64,000 nucleotides of DNA, taken from the NCBI RefSeq assembly GCF_001636615.1, contig NZ_LGEK01000008.1, forward strand, positions 1 to 64,000, read 5' to 3'. Of this stretch, positions 17,536-26,260 are shown piece after piece (position 1 is the stretch's first letter; each line of letters starts with the position of its first letter). The translations under genes were made by a program, and so were the position numbers. The notes under the pieces are model-generated. The model searched no databases. It worked only from the letters and a program-made list of their open reading frames with translations, and was not told where the DNA came from. The DNA comes from Mucilaginibacter sp. L294 (GTDB lineage: Bacteria; Bacteroidota; Bacteroidia; Sphingobacteriales; Sphingobacteriaceae).

Positions 17536-18209
17536 ATTGTATGTAACAGAATAAGGGCAAATTTACAATATATTTGTAATAAAATAAACCCTGTTTAGAC
17601 AATATTTTGTTATAGAATAAAGGCAGTTTAATATATTACTAAAATTATCTTTTCCGACTTTAATACGAAGTTAGCTCAACTTACATGAAATATGTGCCAG
17701 GAAAACCGAAGATTTTTGCACGCATAAAAATGTTATTCGATATATTTGTTTTCAATAAGCAACAGCATTATTTTGGTTTATTTTGGTGGTGTCTATTCGG
17801 TGACCTTCAAAGACTATAACAACATAACGATCTGATTAACAGCGACAAATTTGACAAATGTCGTTTCCTCCGGCTCATCAATAAAAACGAGGCTTTTCTC
17901 TTGTACGGTTTCAACAAAAGCTATACCTTAATATTAATTACCTAAAAGGATACCAAAACACTTCTCCTTCCACTCCTACCTTAATATTCAAGATGTTAGC
18001 AAACAAGTTCGATTCGGGGCAGGACAGGCCAGATAATTCTGATACTGTCCAGTTTTCTTTTGCTCACAACCATTTATTAATCAGCAAGATAGCACCTACC
18101 GTTTAATTAATTATATTAGTTCGGGAAACGCTAATTAAGAATCTGAAATTATTCCCGTAACTATCCCAGAAATAAACCGTCTTGTACCTAAATCCAGTAA
18201 ACGTATCAC
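17536..18209. other. 674-base intergenic stretch with a possible decayed coding fragment
   Basis: No intact gene is visible. On the plus strand, 17829-17945 forms an open frame of 38 codons with protein-like composition (SDKFDKCRFLRLINKNEAF) but no start. A second coherent segment (SVTFKDYNNITI) precedes it in another frame, suggesting a frameshifted remnant of an older gene. The region also supplies the promoter for the gene at 18210. Confidence 0.35.
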
Positions 18210-19394
18210 ATGCGCAAAATTCTATATATCATTCCGGCAATTTTACTTATTTGTACAAAAGCCTTTGGCCAGTCAGATCCTGTAAAAGAAGCTACCTATC
18301 ACTTCACTATTAAAAACGATCTATTTATAGGAAGCGGTGCTGATACTTTAAAAAGCTATATTGAAAATGCACAGTTCTTTCTGATCGGTGAAGAACACAA
18401 TATGAAAGAGCTTCAGGATTTTACTATCGCAATCATTCCCTATTTGGCAAGTCAGGATTATAAATATTTCGCGCTTGAAATTGGCTCTGTGGCCGCGGAT
18501 AAACTCACATCCATACATCATAAAAATGCATCCTTAACCGCCTTTAATACCAATTACTATCCCTACCTCAATGGCGTCCCGTTCGGTTTTTTTCAGGGAA
18601 AGGAAGAGGAACAGTTTAGCAACAGAGCGCTTGAGCATGGTCTTCAGCTTTGGGGCCTGGATTTCGAAAACTATAACGCAGCCCTTTATATCCTGGATGA
18701 ATTGTACAGCCTTTCGAAAAAGACAACGGCAATAAGCGAAAGTCATAAAAAAGCCTATCAATTTGCCGTGGCAGAATACCAGAAAGACAGGACCAGTAAG
18801 TCATATAACCTGCCGGGTAATTTGCTCCGTTCAGAAGCCATCAAATCTTTTTTTGACATGGTAGCCACTAACAAACAGGCACGGATAATTATAGCCGAAC
18901 AAATAGCCTCATGGAAGATATATGAGCAGGAAAGCAAAAACAACTGGTATCCGAGAGTAGAAAACATGAAAACCAATTTTGCTGACCACTATAAAAAGGC
19001 CAAAGCAAAAAACGTGTTACCAAAAGTCTTCGTCAAAATGGGCGCTGTTCATATGGCCAGGGGAACAAGCTCAAGCGGATTCCAAGAGGTAGGTAATCTG
19101 ATCTATGAGCTTTCTCAGTTTAATCGGACGAAAACCTTTTCTGTGATTTCATTTGCACGTTATCGGCTCGATGCTCAAGGCAAAGTGTCGGACTTGCTTG
19201 ATCCGGAGGATGCTGACCTATTAAAATACGCCAGCCAAGATTCCTGGAGCCTGATCGATCTTTCCAAATTAAAACGGGATAGTTGGTCTGGAAAAATTAA
19301 GCTATCCTCAGTAATGCAGTCCTACATTCAGAAGTTTGATATGATGCTTATTCCACCGACAACAAAACCGAATACGCCAAACTACAACCCCTAA
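18210..19394 (+). CDS. Secreted EreA/ChaN-like (erythromycin esterase-type fold) protein
   Basis: The 394-residue product has a signal peptide (MRKILYIIPAILLICTKAFG). The start of the mature protein carries FFLIGEEHNMKELQDF and, 25 residues later, YFALEIG, matching the GE-H and E motifs of the erythromycin-esterase/ChaN-like superfamily. Later segments LQLWGLDFE and FVKMGAVHMARG keep the pattern of conserved Asp and His residues. In this superfamily the motifs form a hydrolase or haem/metal-binding site. True macrolide esterases are cytoplasmic, so resistance is not implied by this exported version. The substrate is unknown. The gene stands alone between two long intergenic regions. Confidence 0.65.
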   Translation: MRKILYIIPAILLICTKAFGQSDPVKEATYHFTIKNDLFIGSGADTLKSYIENAQFFLIGEEHNMKELQDFTIAIIPYLASQDYKYFALEIGSVAADKLTSIHHKNASLTAFNTNYYPYLNGVPFGFFQGKEEEQFSNRALEHGLQLWGLDFENYNAALYILDELYSLSKKTTAISESHKKAYQFAVAEYQKDRTSKSYNLPGNLLRSEAIKSFFDMVATNKQARIIIAEQIASWKIYEQESKNNWYPRVENMKTNFADHYKKAKAKNVLPKVFVKMGAVHMARGTSSSGFQEVGNLIYELSQFNRTKTFSVISFARYRLDAQGKVSDLLDPEDADLLKYASQDSWSLIDLSKLKRDSWSGKIKLSSVMQSYIQKFDMMLIPPTTKPNTPNYNP

Positions 19395-19687
19395 TACAAT
19401 CCGGCCCGCTGGTTAAAGGGCTCTTGGGGATGCCGTTTGACCTGCTTAAGGGAATAATAATCTCAAGGCTCCCCATGGGATTTGTAAAAATGGATTGAGA
19501 TTTCTTGTCATTTACTTCTCAATAATTCCTTTTTAAAATAAATCTTGCCTTTATAAACCTAAATCAGCGATTAAACACAAATCAGACAGGAAATATTAGT
19601 TGTACGCCTGTGTAATCGCTTATAGTAATTACAATAGAATAGGAATATTTTTGCTAAAAAAATTAGTATATAAAAATCCTTTTTCCT
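19395..19687. other. Intergenic region without a gene
   Basis: No convincing coding frame is found. The right part is strongly AT-rich and leads into the promoter element at 19688. An upstream in-frame extension of the next gene (from 19600) crosses that promoter and is therefore not believed. Confidence 0.5.
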
Positions 19688-19695
19688 TATTTTTG
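19688..19695 (+). promoter_or_regulatory. Bacteroidota-type -7 element (TATTTTTG)
   Basis: TATTTTTG fits the TAnnTTTG consensus. It lies 15 bases before the ATG at 19711, giving a very short leader. It decides the start of the 64-residue gene: the longer frame beginning at 19600 would include the promoter. Confidence 0.5.
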
Positions 19696-19710
19696 AAAAT
19701 AAGTTTACCT

Positions 19711-19905
19711 ATGGGAAATCAGGAAAGGATAAAACATTTAGAGCAGCTATTGGCCGAAAGTTTAGAATTATTGGAAGATAATAAAAGGTCATTCGCTTTA
19801 TTTAATGGACAGTATTATAGTCAGCTCAAAGCTAAAGTTGAAGCTTACCACAACAAGAACACAGCTATTTTCGATAATTCGGTAATAAACACTAAAGAAA
19901 TTTAA
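19711..19905 (+). CDS. Small coiled-coil-type protein, 64 aa
   Basis: A short acidic, helical protein (MGNQERIKHLEQLLAESLEL...) with a heptad-like leucine pattern in its first half, compatible with a coiled coil. The family is unknown. The start at 19711 is chosen because a TAnnTTTG promoter element sits 15 bases upstream. Only 12 bases separate its stop from the next gene (19918), so the two are probably one operon. Confidence 0.55.
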   Translation: MGNQERIKHLEQLLAESLELLEDNKRSFALFNGQYYSQLKAKVEAYHNKNTAIFDNSVINTKEI

Positions 19906-19917
19906 TTTAAAAATCAG

Positions 19918-20514
19918 ATGGCGGATAACAGCACACTACTACAAGTCAGTGCCTTTTCAGGGCTGATTGGCGCATTGCTAACGCAATGTTTAACGGGGCT
20001 ATTCTCCTATATAGGTGATAAGCGAAAGTCCAACACCGAGCTTAAAAACACCTACAGGAATAAACAAGTTGATATAGCTGAAAATTTCTATTTTGTTACG
20101 GGTGAGAAAATGGCAATCGTAAAAAAGAACATAGACTACTGGAATAATTACAACAACGCGCGAAGTGATAAAAGCCTGGATTTTCTTAACCAGGAAATTG
20201 TGAAATTAAATGCTTACATGGATAAGTTGGATACTGAAAACTGGAAGTATAACCTCGTCAGCTTATATTTTGATGTAACATTAACAAACGATCAAGTAAT
20301 CGCATCAAACCTAAAATCTAAAGAGCAGTATTTAAAGGTGCTGGACTTAAGGGAGGGCATAAGGCACGCTTTAGACGTAGAAAAAAATGATCTATATGAT
20401 TTGTATGATGATGCCATAAAAGAGATGTGTAAACATTATGAAATTGTTTATTTAAAGATGACTGAAGATATGGCGGTTGTGAAAACATCTTTAACAGGCC
20501 AGTTTAGTAAGTAG
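19918..20514 (+). CDS. Membrane-anchored helical protein of unknown function
   Basis: This 198-residue protein has one hydrophobic segment near its start (FSGLIGALLTQCLTGLFSYI, about residues 11-30). A charged, largely helical cytoplasmic or periplasmic region (DIAENFYFVTGEKMAIVKK, IVKLNAYMDKLDTENWKY) follows. No enzymatic motif is seen. It is probably co-transcribed with the 64-residue coiled-coil protein 12 bases upstream. The pair resembles small membrane-helix-plus-partner cassettes found beside insertion sequences, and an IS630-type transposase ends 10 bases away on the other strand. Function is unknown. Confidence 0.6.
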   Translation: MADNSTLLQVSAFSGLIGALLTQCLTGLFSYIGDKRKSNTELKNTYRNKQVDIAENFYFVTGEKMAIVKKNIDYWNNYNNARSDKSLDFLNQEIVKLNAYMDKLDTENWKYNLVSLYFDVTLTNDQVIASNLKSKEQYLKVLDLREGIRHALDVEKNDLYDLYDDAIKEMCKHYEIVYLKMTEDMAVVKTSLTGQFSK

Positions 20515-20524
20515 CAAATGGCGA

Positions 20525-22096
20525 TTAAATATTTCTGCAGATATTGGCTTTATCAAATACAGGTTTGACCTTTTCTTTGCCCCATATTTTATTACCAGCC
20601 TTTTTTGGGTTTTCTTGATAGTGAAGATTACGTTTGGTAAAATAGTTATCGATAGCAGTTCTGCATTCAATTACACTTTCGTAGTCGCTGTTTCTGATAA
20701 CTGATCTGGACATACCGCTAAAAACCGATTCGATGATGTTTAAATGCGGGGCCCGGGCTGGTAATGGTGCGAGGATAACTTCCGGTGTTTGATTCAAAGC
20801 TCGATACGCTTTTTCGTTTATGATTGCTAAATAATCGAGTAACTGCTGCGAAGCGTGCCAGCTTGCGGCATCCCAGGACATGTAAAGTTTGTCCTGTTTT
20901 TTATATTGCGCGACTAAAACCGCTATCAGTTTGATCATTTCGTCGGTGTTCTTTTTACGTGAGTAAAACCACGTTAACTGATTGGTTGATAATTCAAGGG
21001 CGCAGGTGCAGATAAACCATCCTTTGCCCCTATCGACCTTTTGATAAACCGGTTGTTCTCCTCTCACGGTAAGTTGCCTTCCACCTTTTGGCCTGACAGA
21101 GCATGGGCCATACTCATCGATAGAAAAAAACTTATCATTTTTACCCAGGTTAGCCAATATCTCCTGTATCGCTTCGTATTTCTCCCTGAAATCCGGATCG
21201 GTGCTGGAGATGACCTCGCGGGAGCGTTTGAAACGGACACCCCTGTCTTTCAGATAAAGCGAAACGGTACTGTGGGAAATAGCACTGCCTGATTGTTTGC
21301 TGTAGACGAAAGCGAGGTCCGTAATTGTCCAGGCTGGCTTGTCAATGCCATAGGATTTGGGCTGTTGCCGCAATAAATGGATGACCTCATCTTTCTTTTT
21401 TTCAATTTCATCTTTTCGTTCCTGGGTTATCGGTTTTTTAGAACCGGGCCGGCTTAATGCCGCAAGACCTTTTTCGTTGTATAATCTTAACCAGGCCAGC
21501 ATTGAATGCCTGCCACACTCTATTTTACCGGAAAGCTCACCCATGGAATGATAAGTATAAGGTGTTAACAGCAGTACCGCCACTTGCCATAACCGGTGAT
21601 CGTTACCCTTTCGCCATTTATTCAACAAGGCTAATTCATCAATTGTGAATTTGGTTTGCAGTTTTTTAGCGCAAAGCTTTGCTTCATTTTGTTTAAACCA
21701 TTTAAGGAAATGCCTATAGAATATGGGGACGCTATACTCCTGAGGATACAAAAGCTGATATTTCCGATATAGTCTTGCACAATATAGAACCGGGCCTGGC
21801 TCTGCCATCACTAGCCCCGGAAGAACACTAATCAAATTTTTATGCCACGTGCTTTCCTGAATAACCTTCTCTTTTCCGATGTAAAAGTTAAAATCAGTTA
21901 ATTTATCAGGATACTGTTCTGCGATGATCTTGAATTCATTTAGATAAAACCTAATGGTTGAGGCACGCAACTCGAGCATATCTGCCAGATAGTAGATGTC
22001 GACTTCACCTTTCAGATACAGGTTACGGATGTAGTCCTTTTTCTCCCGGGTAATTTGCATGACGTTAGCTTTTCGTACATTAAATATAGCGCACAA
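20525..22096 (-). CDS. IS630-type DDE transposase
   Basis: The 523-residue product has an N-terminal helix-turn-helix region, a second HTH (SMLAWLRLYNEKGLAALSR) and a DDE catalytic domain of the IS630/Tc1 superfamily. The catalytic residues are in FSIDEYGPCS (first Asp), LYMSWDAASWH (second Asp) and PARAPHLNIIESVFSGM (Glu). It is longer than typical IS630 transposases (about 340 residues) because of an extra N-terminal 150 residues. A start at the inner methionine (22060, MQITREKK) is an alternative. I found no clear terminal inverted repeats or TA duplication around it, so the element ends are undefined, and it could be an immobilised or domesticated copy. Confidence 0.8.
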   Translation of the reverse strand: MCAIFNVRKANVMQITREKKDYIRNLYLKGEVDIYYLADMLELRASTIRFYLNEFKIIAEQYPDKLTDFNFYIGKEKVIQESTWHKNLISVLPGLVMAEPGPVLYCARLYRKYQLLYPQEYSVPIFYRHFLKWFKQNEAKLCAKKLQTKFTIDELALLNKWRKGNDHRLWQVAVLLLTPYTYHSMGELSGKIECGRHSMLAWLRLYNEKGLAALSRPGSKKPITQERKDEIEKKKDEVIHLLRQQPKSYGIDKPAWTITDLAFVYSKQSGSAISHSTVSLYLKDRGVRFKRSREVISSTDPDFREKYEAIQEILANLGKNDKFFSIDEYGPCSVRPKGGRQLTVRGEQPVYQKVDRGKGWFICTCALELSTNQLTWFYSRKKNTDEMIKLIAVLVAQYKKQDKLYMSWDAASWHASQQLLDYLAIINEKAYRALNQTPEVILAPLPARAPHLNIIESVFSGMSRSVIRNSDYESVIECRTAIDNYFTKRNLHYQENPKKAGNKIWGKEKVKPVFDKANICRNI

Positions 22097-22144
22097 TTAG
22101 TGTAACAAATCACGTTAGCTGATATCTGAATAAAAACGAATACC

Positions 22145-22321
22145 ATGACCGTACTTAAATCAGACTACTTCGCAACACATGAACGATTGACGCTTTTTAT
22201 TAATGAGAACAATATCAAACGTGAGGACATCTTGGCGATCACACAGTCCTCCGGGTCATTTACCATTTTCTTCTTTGGAGATCCGGCTGTTCAGGAAATC
22301 ACACATGGGCTATTCTCGTAA
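22145..22321 (+). CDS. Small conserved-looking protein, 58 aa
   Basis: An ATG at 22145 opens a 58-codon frame ending in TAA at 22319-22321. Its product starts MTVLKSDYFATHERLTLF and continues with INENNIKREDILAITQ, then GSFTIFFFGDPAVQE. The amphipathic helix followed by a strand-rich end looks like a genuine folded small protein. It is transcribed away from the transposase gene, 48 bases off. Function is unknown. The coherent composition is the main support. Confidence 0.5.
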   Translation: MTVLKSDYFATHERLTLFINENNIKREDILAITQSSGSFTIFFFGDPAVQEITHGLFS

Positions 22322-22465
22322 TAGCAAATTATGTAAAGTGCTGCTAAAAACGAATAAGATAAGTAATAGTCTACTAATAATTATAACCACAAAACGCCAG
22401 GCTAATGTACCGGCAGCCAGTTACCTGAGTGGGGCTTTTTTAAAATATCAGGTCTTTTAATCCCC

Positions 22466-24091
22466 GTGAAAAATAAACTATTTGCTTGTTTTATCCTATT
22501 ACTATTGACCTCGTATAATTTACTGGCCCAGGATCGCAATATCCACTACATGAGCGCGGGTGGCAGGCTGCGGCCGCTACAGGAGATCATGGATATCAGG
22601 CATTATACACTGGCGCTGAAGGTGGACATCCCCGGTCAATCCATCGCCGGCTATGCTGAAATCACCCTGGACCTGTCGCGGCAAACGGATACGCTCCTGC
22701 TGGATCTCTGGCATGTATATAATGTCCAAAAAATCAGGGTTGATAAAGCGGAGGCTATGTTTAGTAAAAAAGGGGATTCGCTGCTGATCGTTAATAAAAA
22801 CGCCTACGCACCCGGCAGGCATATCATCCGGGTAGATTACAATGGTAAACCGCCTGTTGCCGTAAAACCGCCATGGAAAGGCGGCTTTACCTGGACAAAG
22901 GATAAAGCCGGGAACCCCTGGGTTGTGATCAATTGCCAGACGGAAGGCGCTAAACTTTATTTCCCTTGTAAGGATCATCCCAGTGATGAGCCAAATGAAG
23001 GCGTGGATCTTTACATCACCATTCCGCAAGGCCTTACCGTAGCAGGGCCCGGGCTTTTAAAAAACGTGAAAAAACTTTCAGGGAATCAGGCTACCTGGCA
23101 TTGGAAAACGAATTATACCATCAGCAATTATTGCGTGGTGTTTAATATTGGTAAATACAAAGTCTATAGCAGGCCGTATACTTCTGTCGATGGTCACACC
23201 GTTCCGGCCGAGTTTTATGTGCTGGAGCAAGATACTGCCCATGCGCGGCACTTGCTCGACCTTAAATTACGGGATACGCGGATACTGGAAAAATACTTTG
23301 GGGAATACCCGTGGATAAAAGAAAAAATTGGCATCGCTGAAGTGCCCAATCCCGGCATGGAACACCAGACGATGATCACCTATGGAGACAATTTTAAATA
23401 TGATCAGTACCCCGGTTTTGAATATTCTGCCAACTTGTTTCACGAATACGCGCATGAATGGTGGGCTAATAAGGTGACCAATAAAGATTGGGCGCATATG
23501 TGGATCCAGGAAGGAATTGCCACCTATGCGGAAGCCCTGTTTTTCAGGGAAACGCGCGGTGAAGCCGGTTATGATTCGGTCATGCTGTCGCAACGTGTCG
23601 GGATCAGGAATAAAGTACCCGTTGTGCAGGGCGATGCGCTGGGAATGGCAGCAGCTTACAATAGCGATATCTATTATAAGGGATCATTCCTGATGCATAC
23701 GCTTAGGCATGTGATCGGCGATACCTTATTTTTTCCGACACTCAAAAAGTTTATTACGGATGTGAAATATCCTTATAACCATTTTTTCACAACCGCGGAT
23801 ATTCAAGCTTTCTTTTGCAGGGAATCCGGTGTCGATCTTAATCCCATATTCAATTTCTATCTACGAACTACGAAAACAATGGACTTCGAGCTATTGAAAG
23901 CCGCCCCCGGTACTTATTATGTTTTCATCCGGAACAGCCCGATGAAGCTGCCGGTAGATATCCTGACAGATAAGGGTATGATCCACACTACCGTATCAGC
24001 TGATCAAATGGAACCACTCGAAATCACAAGCAAAACCCAGCCCGTCATCGATCCGAACGGTTATTATTTCAAAAAAGTGATCATGCAGTAA
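22466..24091 (+). CDS. M1-family zinc metallopeptidase (aminopeptidase N-like), exported
   Basis: This 541-residue protein carries a signal peptide (MKNKLFACFILLLLTSYNLLA). The zinc site HEYAH lies at 326-330 with the third ligand Glu349 in WIQEGIATYAE. The substrate-recognition GAMEN motif appears as NPGMEHQTM around residues 295-303, a variant seen in bacterial M1 peptidases. The N-terminal beta domain (about 40-240) is typical of the family, but the long C-terminal helical domain of classical PepN is missing, so it is a short M1 form. It should trim peptides in the periplasm or outside the cell. The coding start appears to be GTG at 22466. It is monocistronic. Confidence 0.85.
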   Translation: MKNKLFACFILLLLTSYNLLAQDRNIHYMSAGGRLRPLQEIMDIRHYTLALKVDIPGQSIAGYAEITLDLSRQTDTLLLDLWHVYNVQKIRVDKAEAMFSKKGDSLLIVNKNAYAPGRHIIRVDYNGKPPVAVKPPWKGGFTWTKDKAGNPWVVINCQTEGAKLYFPCKDHPSDEPNEGVDLYITIPQGLTVAGPGLLKNVKKLSGNQATWHWKTNYTISNYCVVFNIGKYKVYSRPYTSVDGHTVPAEFYVLEQDTAHARHLLDLKLRDTRILEKYFGEYPWIKEKIGIAEVPNPGMEHQTMITYGDNFKYDQYPGFEYSANLFHEYAHEWWANKVTNKDWAHMWIQEGIATYAEALFFRETRGEAGYDSVMLSQRVGIRNKVPVVQGDALGMAAAYNSDIYYKGSFLMHTLRHVIGDTLFFPTLKKFITDVKYPYNHFFTTADIQAFFCRESGVDLNPIFNFYLRTTKTMDFELLKAAPGTYYVFIRNSPMKLPVDILTDKGMIHTTVSADQMEPLEITSKTQPVIDPNGYYFKKVIMQ

Positions 24092-24220
24092 TTTGAATTT
24101 TCCTTTAAAAGGAACCGATAGAGTCCCTAAGCCTCAATTGAAGGCGTTAAATATTTATTGGCAAACACAATTGAATGCCCGGCGTGCAAACGCCCATCTA
24201 AGGGTGGATGTGATTAATAT

Positions 24221-24367
24221 GGTCGCCTCGCATTCTTTTATGATGGCGTAGTCGACCTTCTCCCCTTTCTTGATGCCAATGTCGGCGATAAATTCAGGGT
24301 TGACCTCGAAGGGGTTAAATACGTCGTAGCCCAGTACTTGCAGGAAGGGCTTCGGTTTTAAGCGTTA
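24221..24367 (-). pseudogene. Broken copy of the HsdR-N gene front part
   Basis: Bases 24233-24350 closely match 13080-13200 of the HsdR-N gene (for example GTCGACCTTCTCCCCTTTCT and GACCTCGAAGGGGTT occur in both), with point differences throughout. After the match the sequence skips about 20 bases and resumes with the counterpart of CTTCGGTTTTGAGC, so there is an internal deletion. The copy corresponds to the start of the nuclease domain, around the GEKVDYAIM segment. The rest of the gene is gone. It is a decayed paralogue or the leftover of a second island insertion. Confidence 0.65.
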
Positions 24368-24443
24368 ATTAATATCCGAAGTGGGATTTTCTTTTAATAC
24401 TGGCCGTGACATCGTAAGATTTTATGGCAGCGTTTATTTGTAC

Positions 24444-24900
24444 TCAGTTCTGTTTTGCCGTGATAAACAAACCGGAATATTTACCATCCTTTCCTAACAT
24501 GCCAATGAGTTCATTCGTTGGAATTTCAGTGGAATACATAATAAATCCATATTCCTATCTTTATACAATGGTCAGCGTCTCGGAGTTGAAGTTATCCCGG
24601 AGGTCATTGACAACTTCTACCGTTAATGTATAATACAGATAGTTACCCCGGTACAAAGCCTTCAGAGAATTGCGGTTTAACAAAACTAAGGCTGCTTCTG
24701 ACAAGATCTTTTTGTTTGGACTTTGACACCTCAAATATTTTGATGTCTTTTGCCGAAAGATCACCGATCTCCCTAAGTTCATTATCTATAACCTTAAAAA
24801 TTTTATCTTTGTGAACAAACGTATTTTCCCGTATCCGCACGTCGCTTGTGCAGGAGTTCAGCCCGATAACGATTCCGGTCGCAATTTTTCGTTCAAGGGC
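24444..24900 (-). pseudogene. Frameshifted lipoprotein gene remnant
   Basis: Three coherent segments lie in sequence on the minus strand but in broken frames. The first has a lipoprotein-like IATGIVIGLNSC and continues as RENTFVHKDKIFKVIDNELR, ending at a stop after GFVPG. The second resumes one frame over as LYRGNYLYYTLTVEVVNDLR and stops. The third, in the same frame past two stops, reads GFIMYSTEIPTNELIGMLGK and ends at 24444. No single frame covers more than 80 codons. This is best read as a former small lipoprotein gene of about 150 codons. A start near 24953 is possible but would be yet another frame. Confidence 0.45.
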
Positions 24901-24949
24901 GCGGCTTTTTCTTCGCCTTTCAATTTAAAAAAGAATTTTAATAAAATAA

Positions 24950-25393
24950 TCATACGATTTGCCTGAGCGAGAGTAAGCCAGTTGTCAATTCTTCGTTAAA
25001 ATTACCAATTGTGGAACTGTCTAACAGTTGGCGTATGCGCGAACGGATTTCTTTAAATTCGTTATGCAAAGGGCATGGATTAATTTCTGAGCACTGCTTT
25101 AAACCTAATGCACAACCTGTAAACAGGCTGTGTCCGTCTACCGCCTCAACAATGTCGCTCAACGGCCTGCTCAATTCCGATTCTTCTATATAAAACCCGC
25201 CATGGGGGCCTTTTGCAGAACTGATTAGGCCTTTTCGGCCCAGGTCCTGTAGTATTTTGGCTAGGAACGATTCGGGCGAATCGATCTTTTCGGCAATTTC
25301 TTTTATACCTACCTTTTTTCCTTTTACGGTAGTATAAGCAAGATAGAAAACCGCTCTTAAAGCATACTCACAAGTTTTTGAAAATATAGCCAT
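24950..25393 (-). CDS. Rrf2-family transcriptional regulator
   Basis: The 147-residue product (start at ATG 25393) is a typical Rrf2/IscR-type regulator. It opens with MAIFSKTCEYALRAVFYLA, has a winged helix around residues 25-70 (GIKEIAEKIDSPESFLAKI, KGPHGGFYI), and holds three cysteines C94, C101, C107 in CALGLKQCSEINPCPLH spaced to hold an iron-sulphur cluster. Such proteins sense iron-sulphur status, nitric oxide or redox stress. A longer frame with a TTG start at 25411 crosses a TAnnTTTG promoter element and is rejected. The divergent cupin gene at 25655 is the obvious candidate target. Confidence 0.85.
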   Translation of the reverse strand: MAIFSKTCEYALRAVFYLAYTTVKGKKVGIKEIAEKIDSPESFLAKILQDLGRKGLISSAKGPHGGFYIEESELSRPLSDIVEAVDGHSLFTGCALGLKQCSEINPCPLHNEFKEIRSRIRQLLDSSTIGNFNEELTTGLLSLRQIV

Positions 25394-25400
25394 AGTTCTA

Positions 25401-25408
25401 CAAATATA
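25401..25408 (-). promoter_or_regulatory. Bacteroidota-type -7 element (TATATTTG) of the Rrf2 gene
   Basis: The minus strand reads TATATTTG, a full TAnnTTTG match, 7 bases before the ATG at 25393. It supports that ATG over the earlier TTG. Confidence 0.5.
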
Positions 25409-25654
25409 CAACTATAAAGGACAGCTTTATCTTTTATAGTTTAACATCCTTCGACGGAAACAATCATTTTAGTGCCTGATAATCAAATTCACCTACAATT
25501 ACCGCTAAATTTAATTTGCCCGATATTTCGTAAACCCTTCTCACCGATATGATATATCGCATATTACATATCAGTTAAGTTAATAACAGATTGATAATGA
25601 AGACTATATATTACTGGCACACTATTGAAGCCCGTATTGTAAAAATATATAAAT

Positions 25655-26086
25655 ATGAAAAAAGGAACAAGAAGATTGCTACTCATCGTGTCGGCTGTTT
25701 TAATGAGCGCGGGTATGGTTAGCGCTCAAACAAATGAAACCGAAAATTATGTAGCAACTACACATTCGGTAATTTTAACAAAAGCCCTGCTGGAAAAGGG
25801 CTTCGTAAACAAATCGGTTGAAATGATGGTGGTTGACTTTCCACCGAAAAGCAAATCACCATCCCATCGCCACCCCTGCCCTACTTTTGGCTATGTTATC
25901 TCGGGCGAGATCGTATCTGTATTTGAAGGCAAAACCTATCACTATAAAGCTGGCGACTCGTTTTATGAAACACCGAACGGCCTGCACAGCGATGCCCGTA
26001 ACGATAGTGAAACAGCTACCGCAAAACTGCTTGTTTTTTATATAAAGGATAAAGATAAAACAACCTTTATGCTCACTAAGCCATAA
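25655..26086 (+). CDS. Exported cupin-domain protein
   Basis: The 143-residue protein has a signal peptide (MKKGTRRLLLIVSAVLMSAG, cleavage near VSA-Q) and a single cupin barrel. SHRHPCPTFGYVISGEI supplies the metal-binding HxH and the second motif's GDSFYETPNGLHSDARN supplies the later His. Cupins of this size bind a small molecule or metal; the substrate is unknown. It is divergent from the Rrf2 regulator, with a 261-base intergenic region holding a palindromic ATATGATATATCGCATATTA at about 25545-25565 that could be an operator. A strong terminator follows at 26088. Confidence 0.8.
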   Translation: MKKGTRRLLLIVSAVLMSAGMVSAQTNETENYVATTHSVILTKALLEKGFVNKSVEMMVVDFPPKSKSPSHRHPCPTFGYVISGEIVSVFEGKTYHYKAGDSFYETPNGLHSDARNDSETATAKLLVFYIKDKDKTTFMLTKP

Positions 26087-26087
26087 A

Positions 26088-26127
26088 TAATAAAGAGGCT
26101 GGCCAATACTGGTCAGCCTCTTTATTA
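26088..26127 (+). terminator. Strong bidirectional terminator
   Basis: AATAAAGAGGCTG and CAGCCTCTTTATT form a long near-perfect stem around CCAATACTGG, with A-run and T-run on the two sides. It ends the cupin transcript and can also stop transcription from the right. Confidence 0.75.
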
Positions 26128-26260
26128 TAATATCATTTTATACGGCAGCCACTGAGTCCCTTTCTCCTGCCGTTACCAATATCTCCTGCTGATTGCCATA
26201 AATCACCTCACCATAGCGTGTTACACACCGCTATATTACATCCATTAACTCAATGTTTCT

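Noticed and set aside
18210..19394. Macrolide resistance by an erythromycin esterase.
   Set aside because: The protein has a signal peptide and only the general superfamily motifs, so resistance is not supported.
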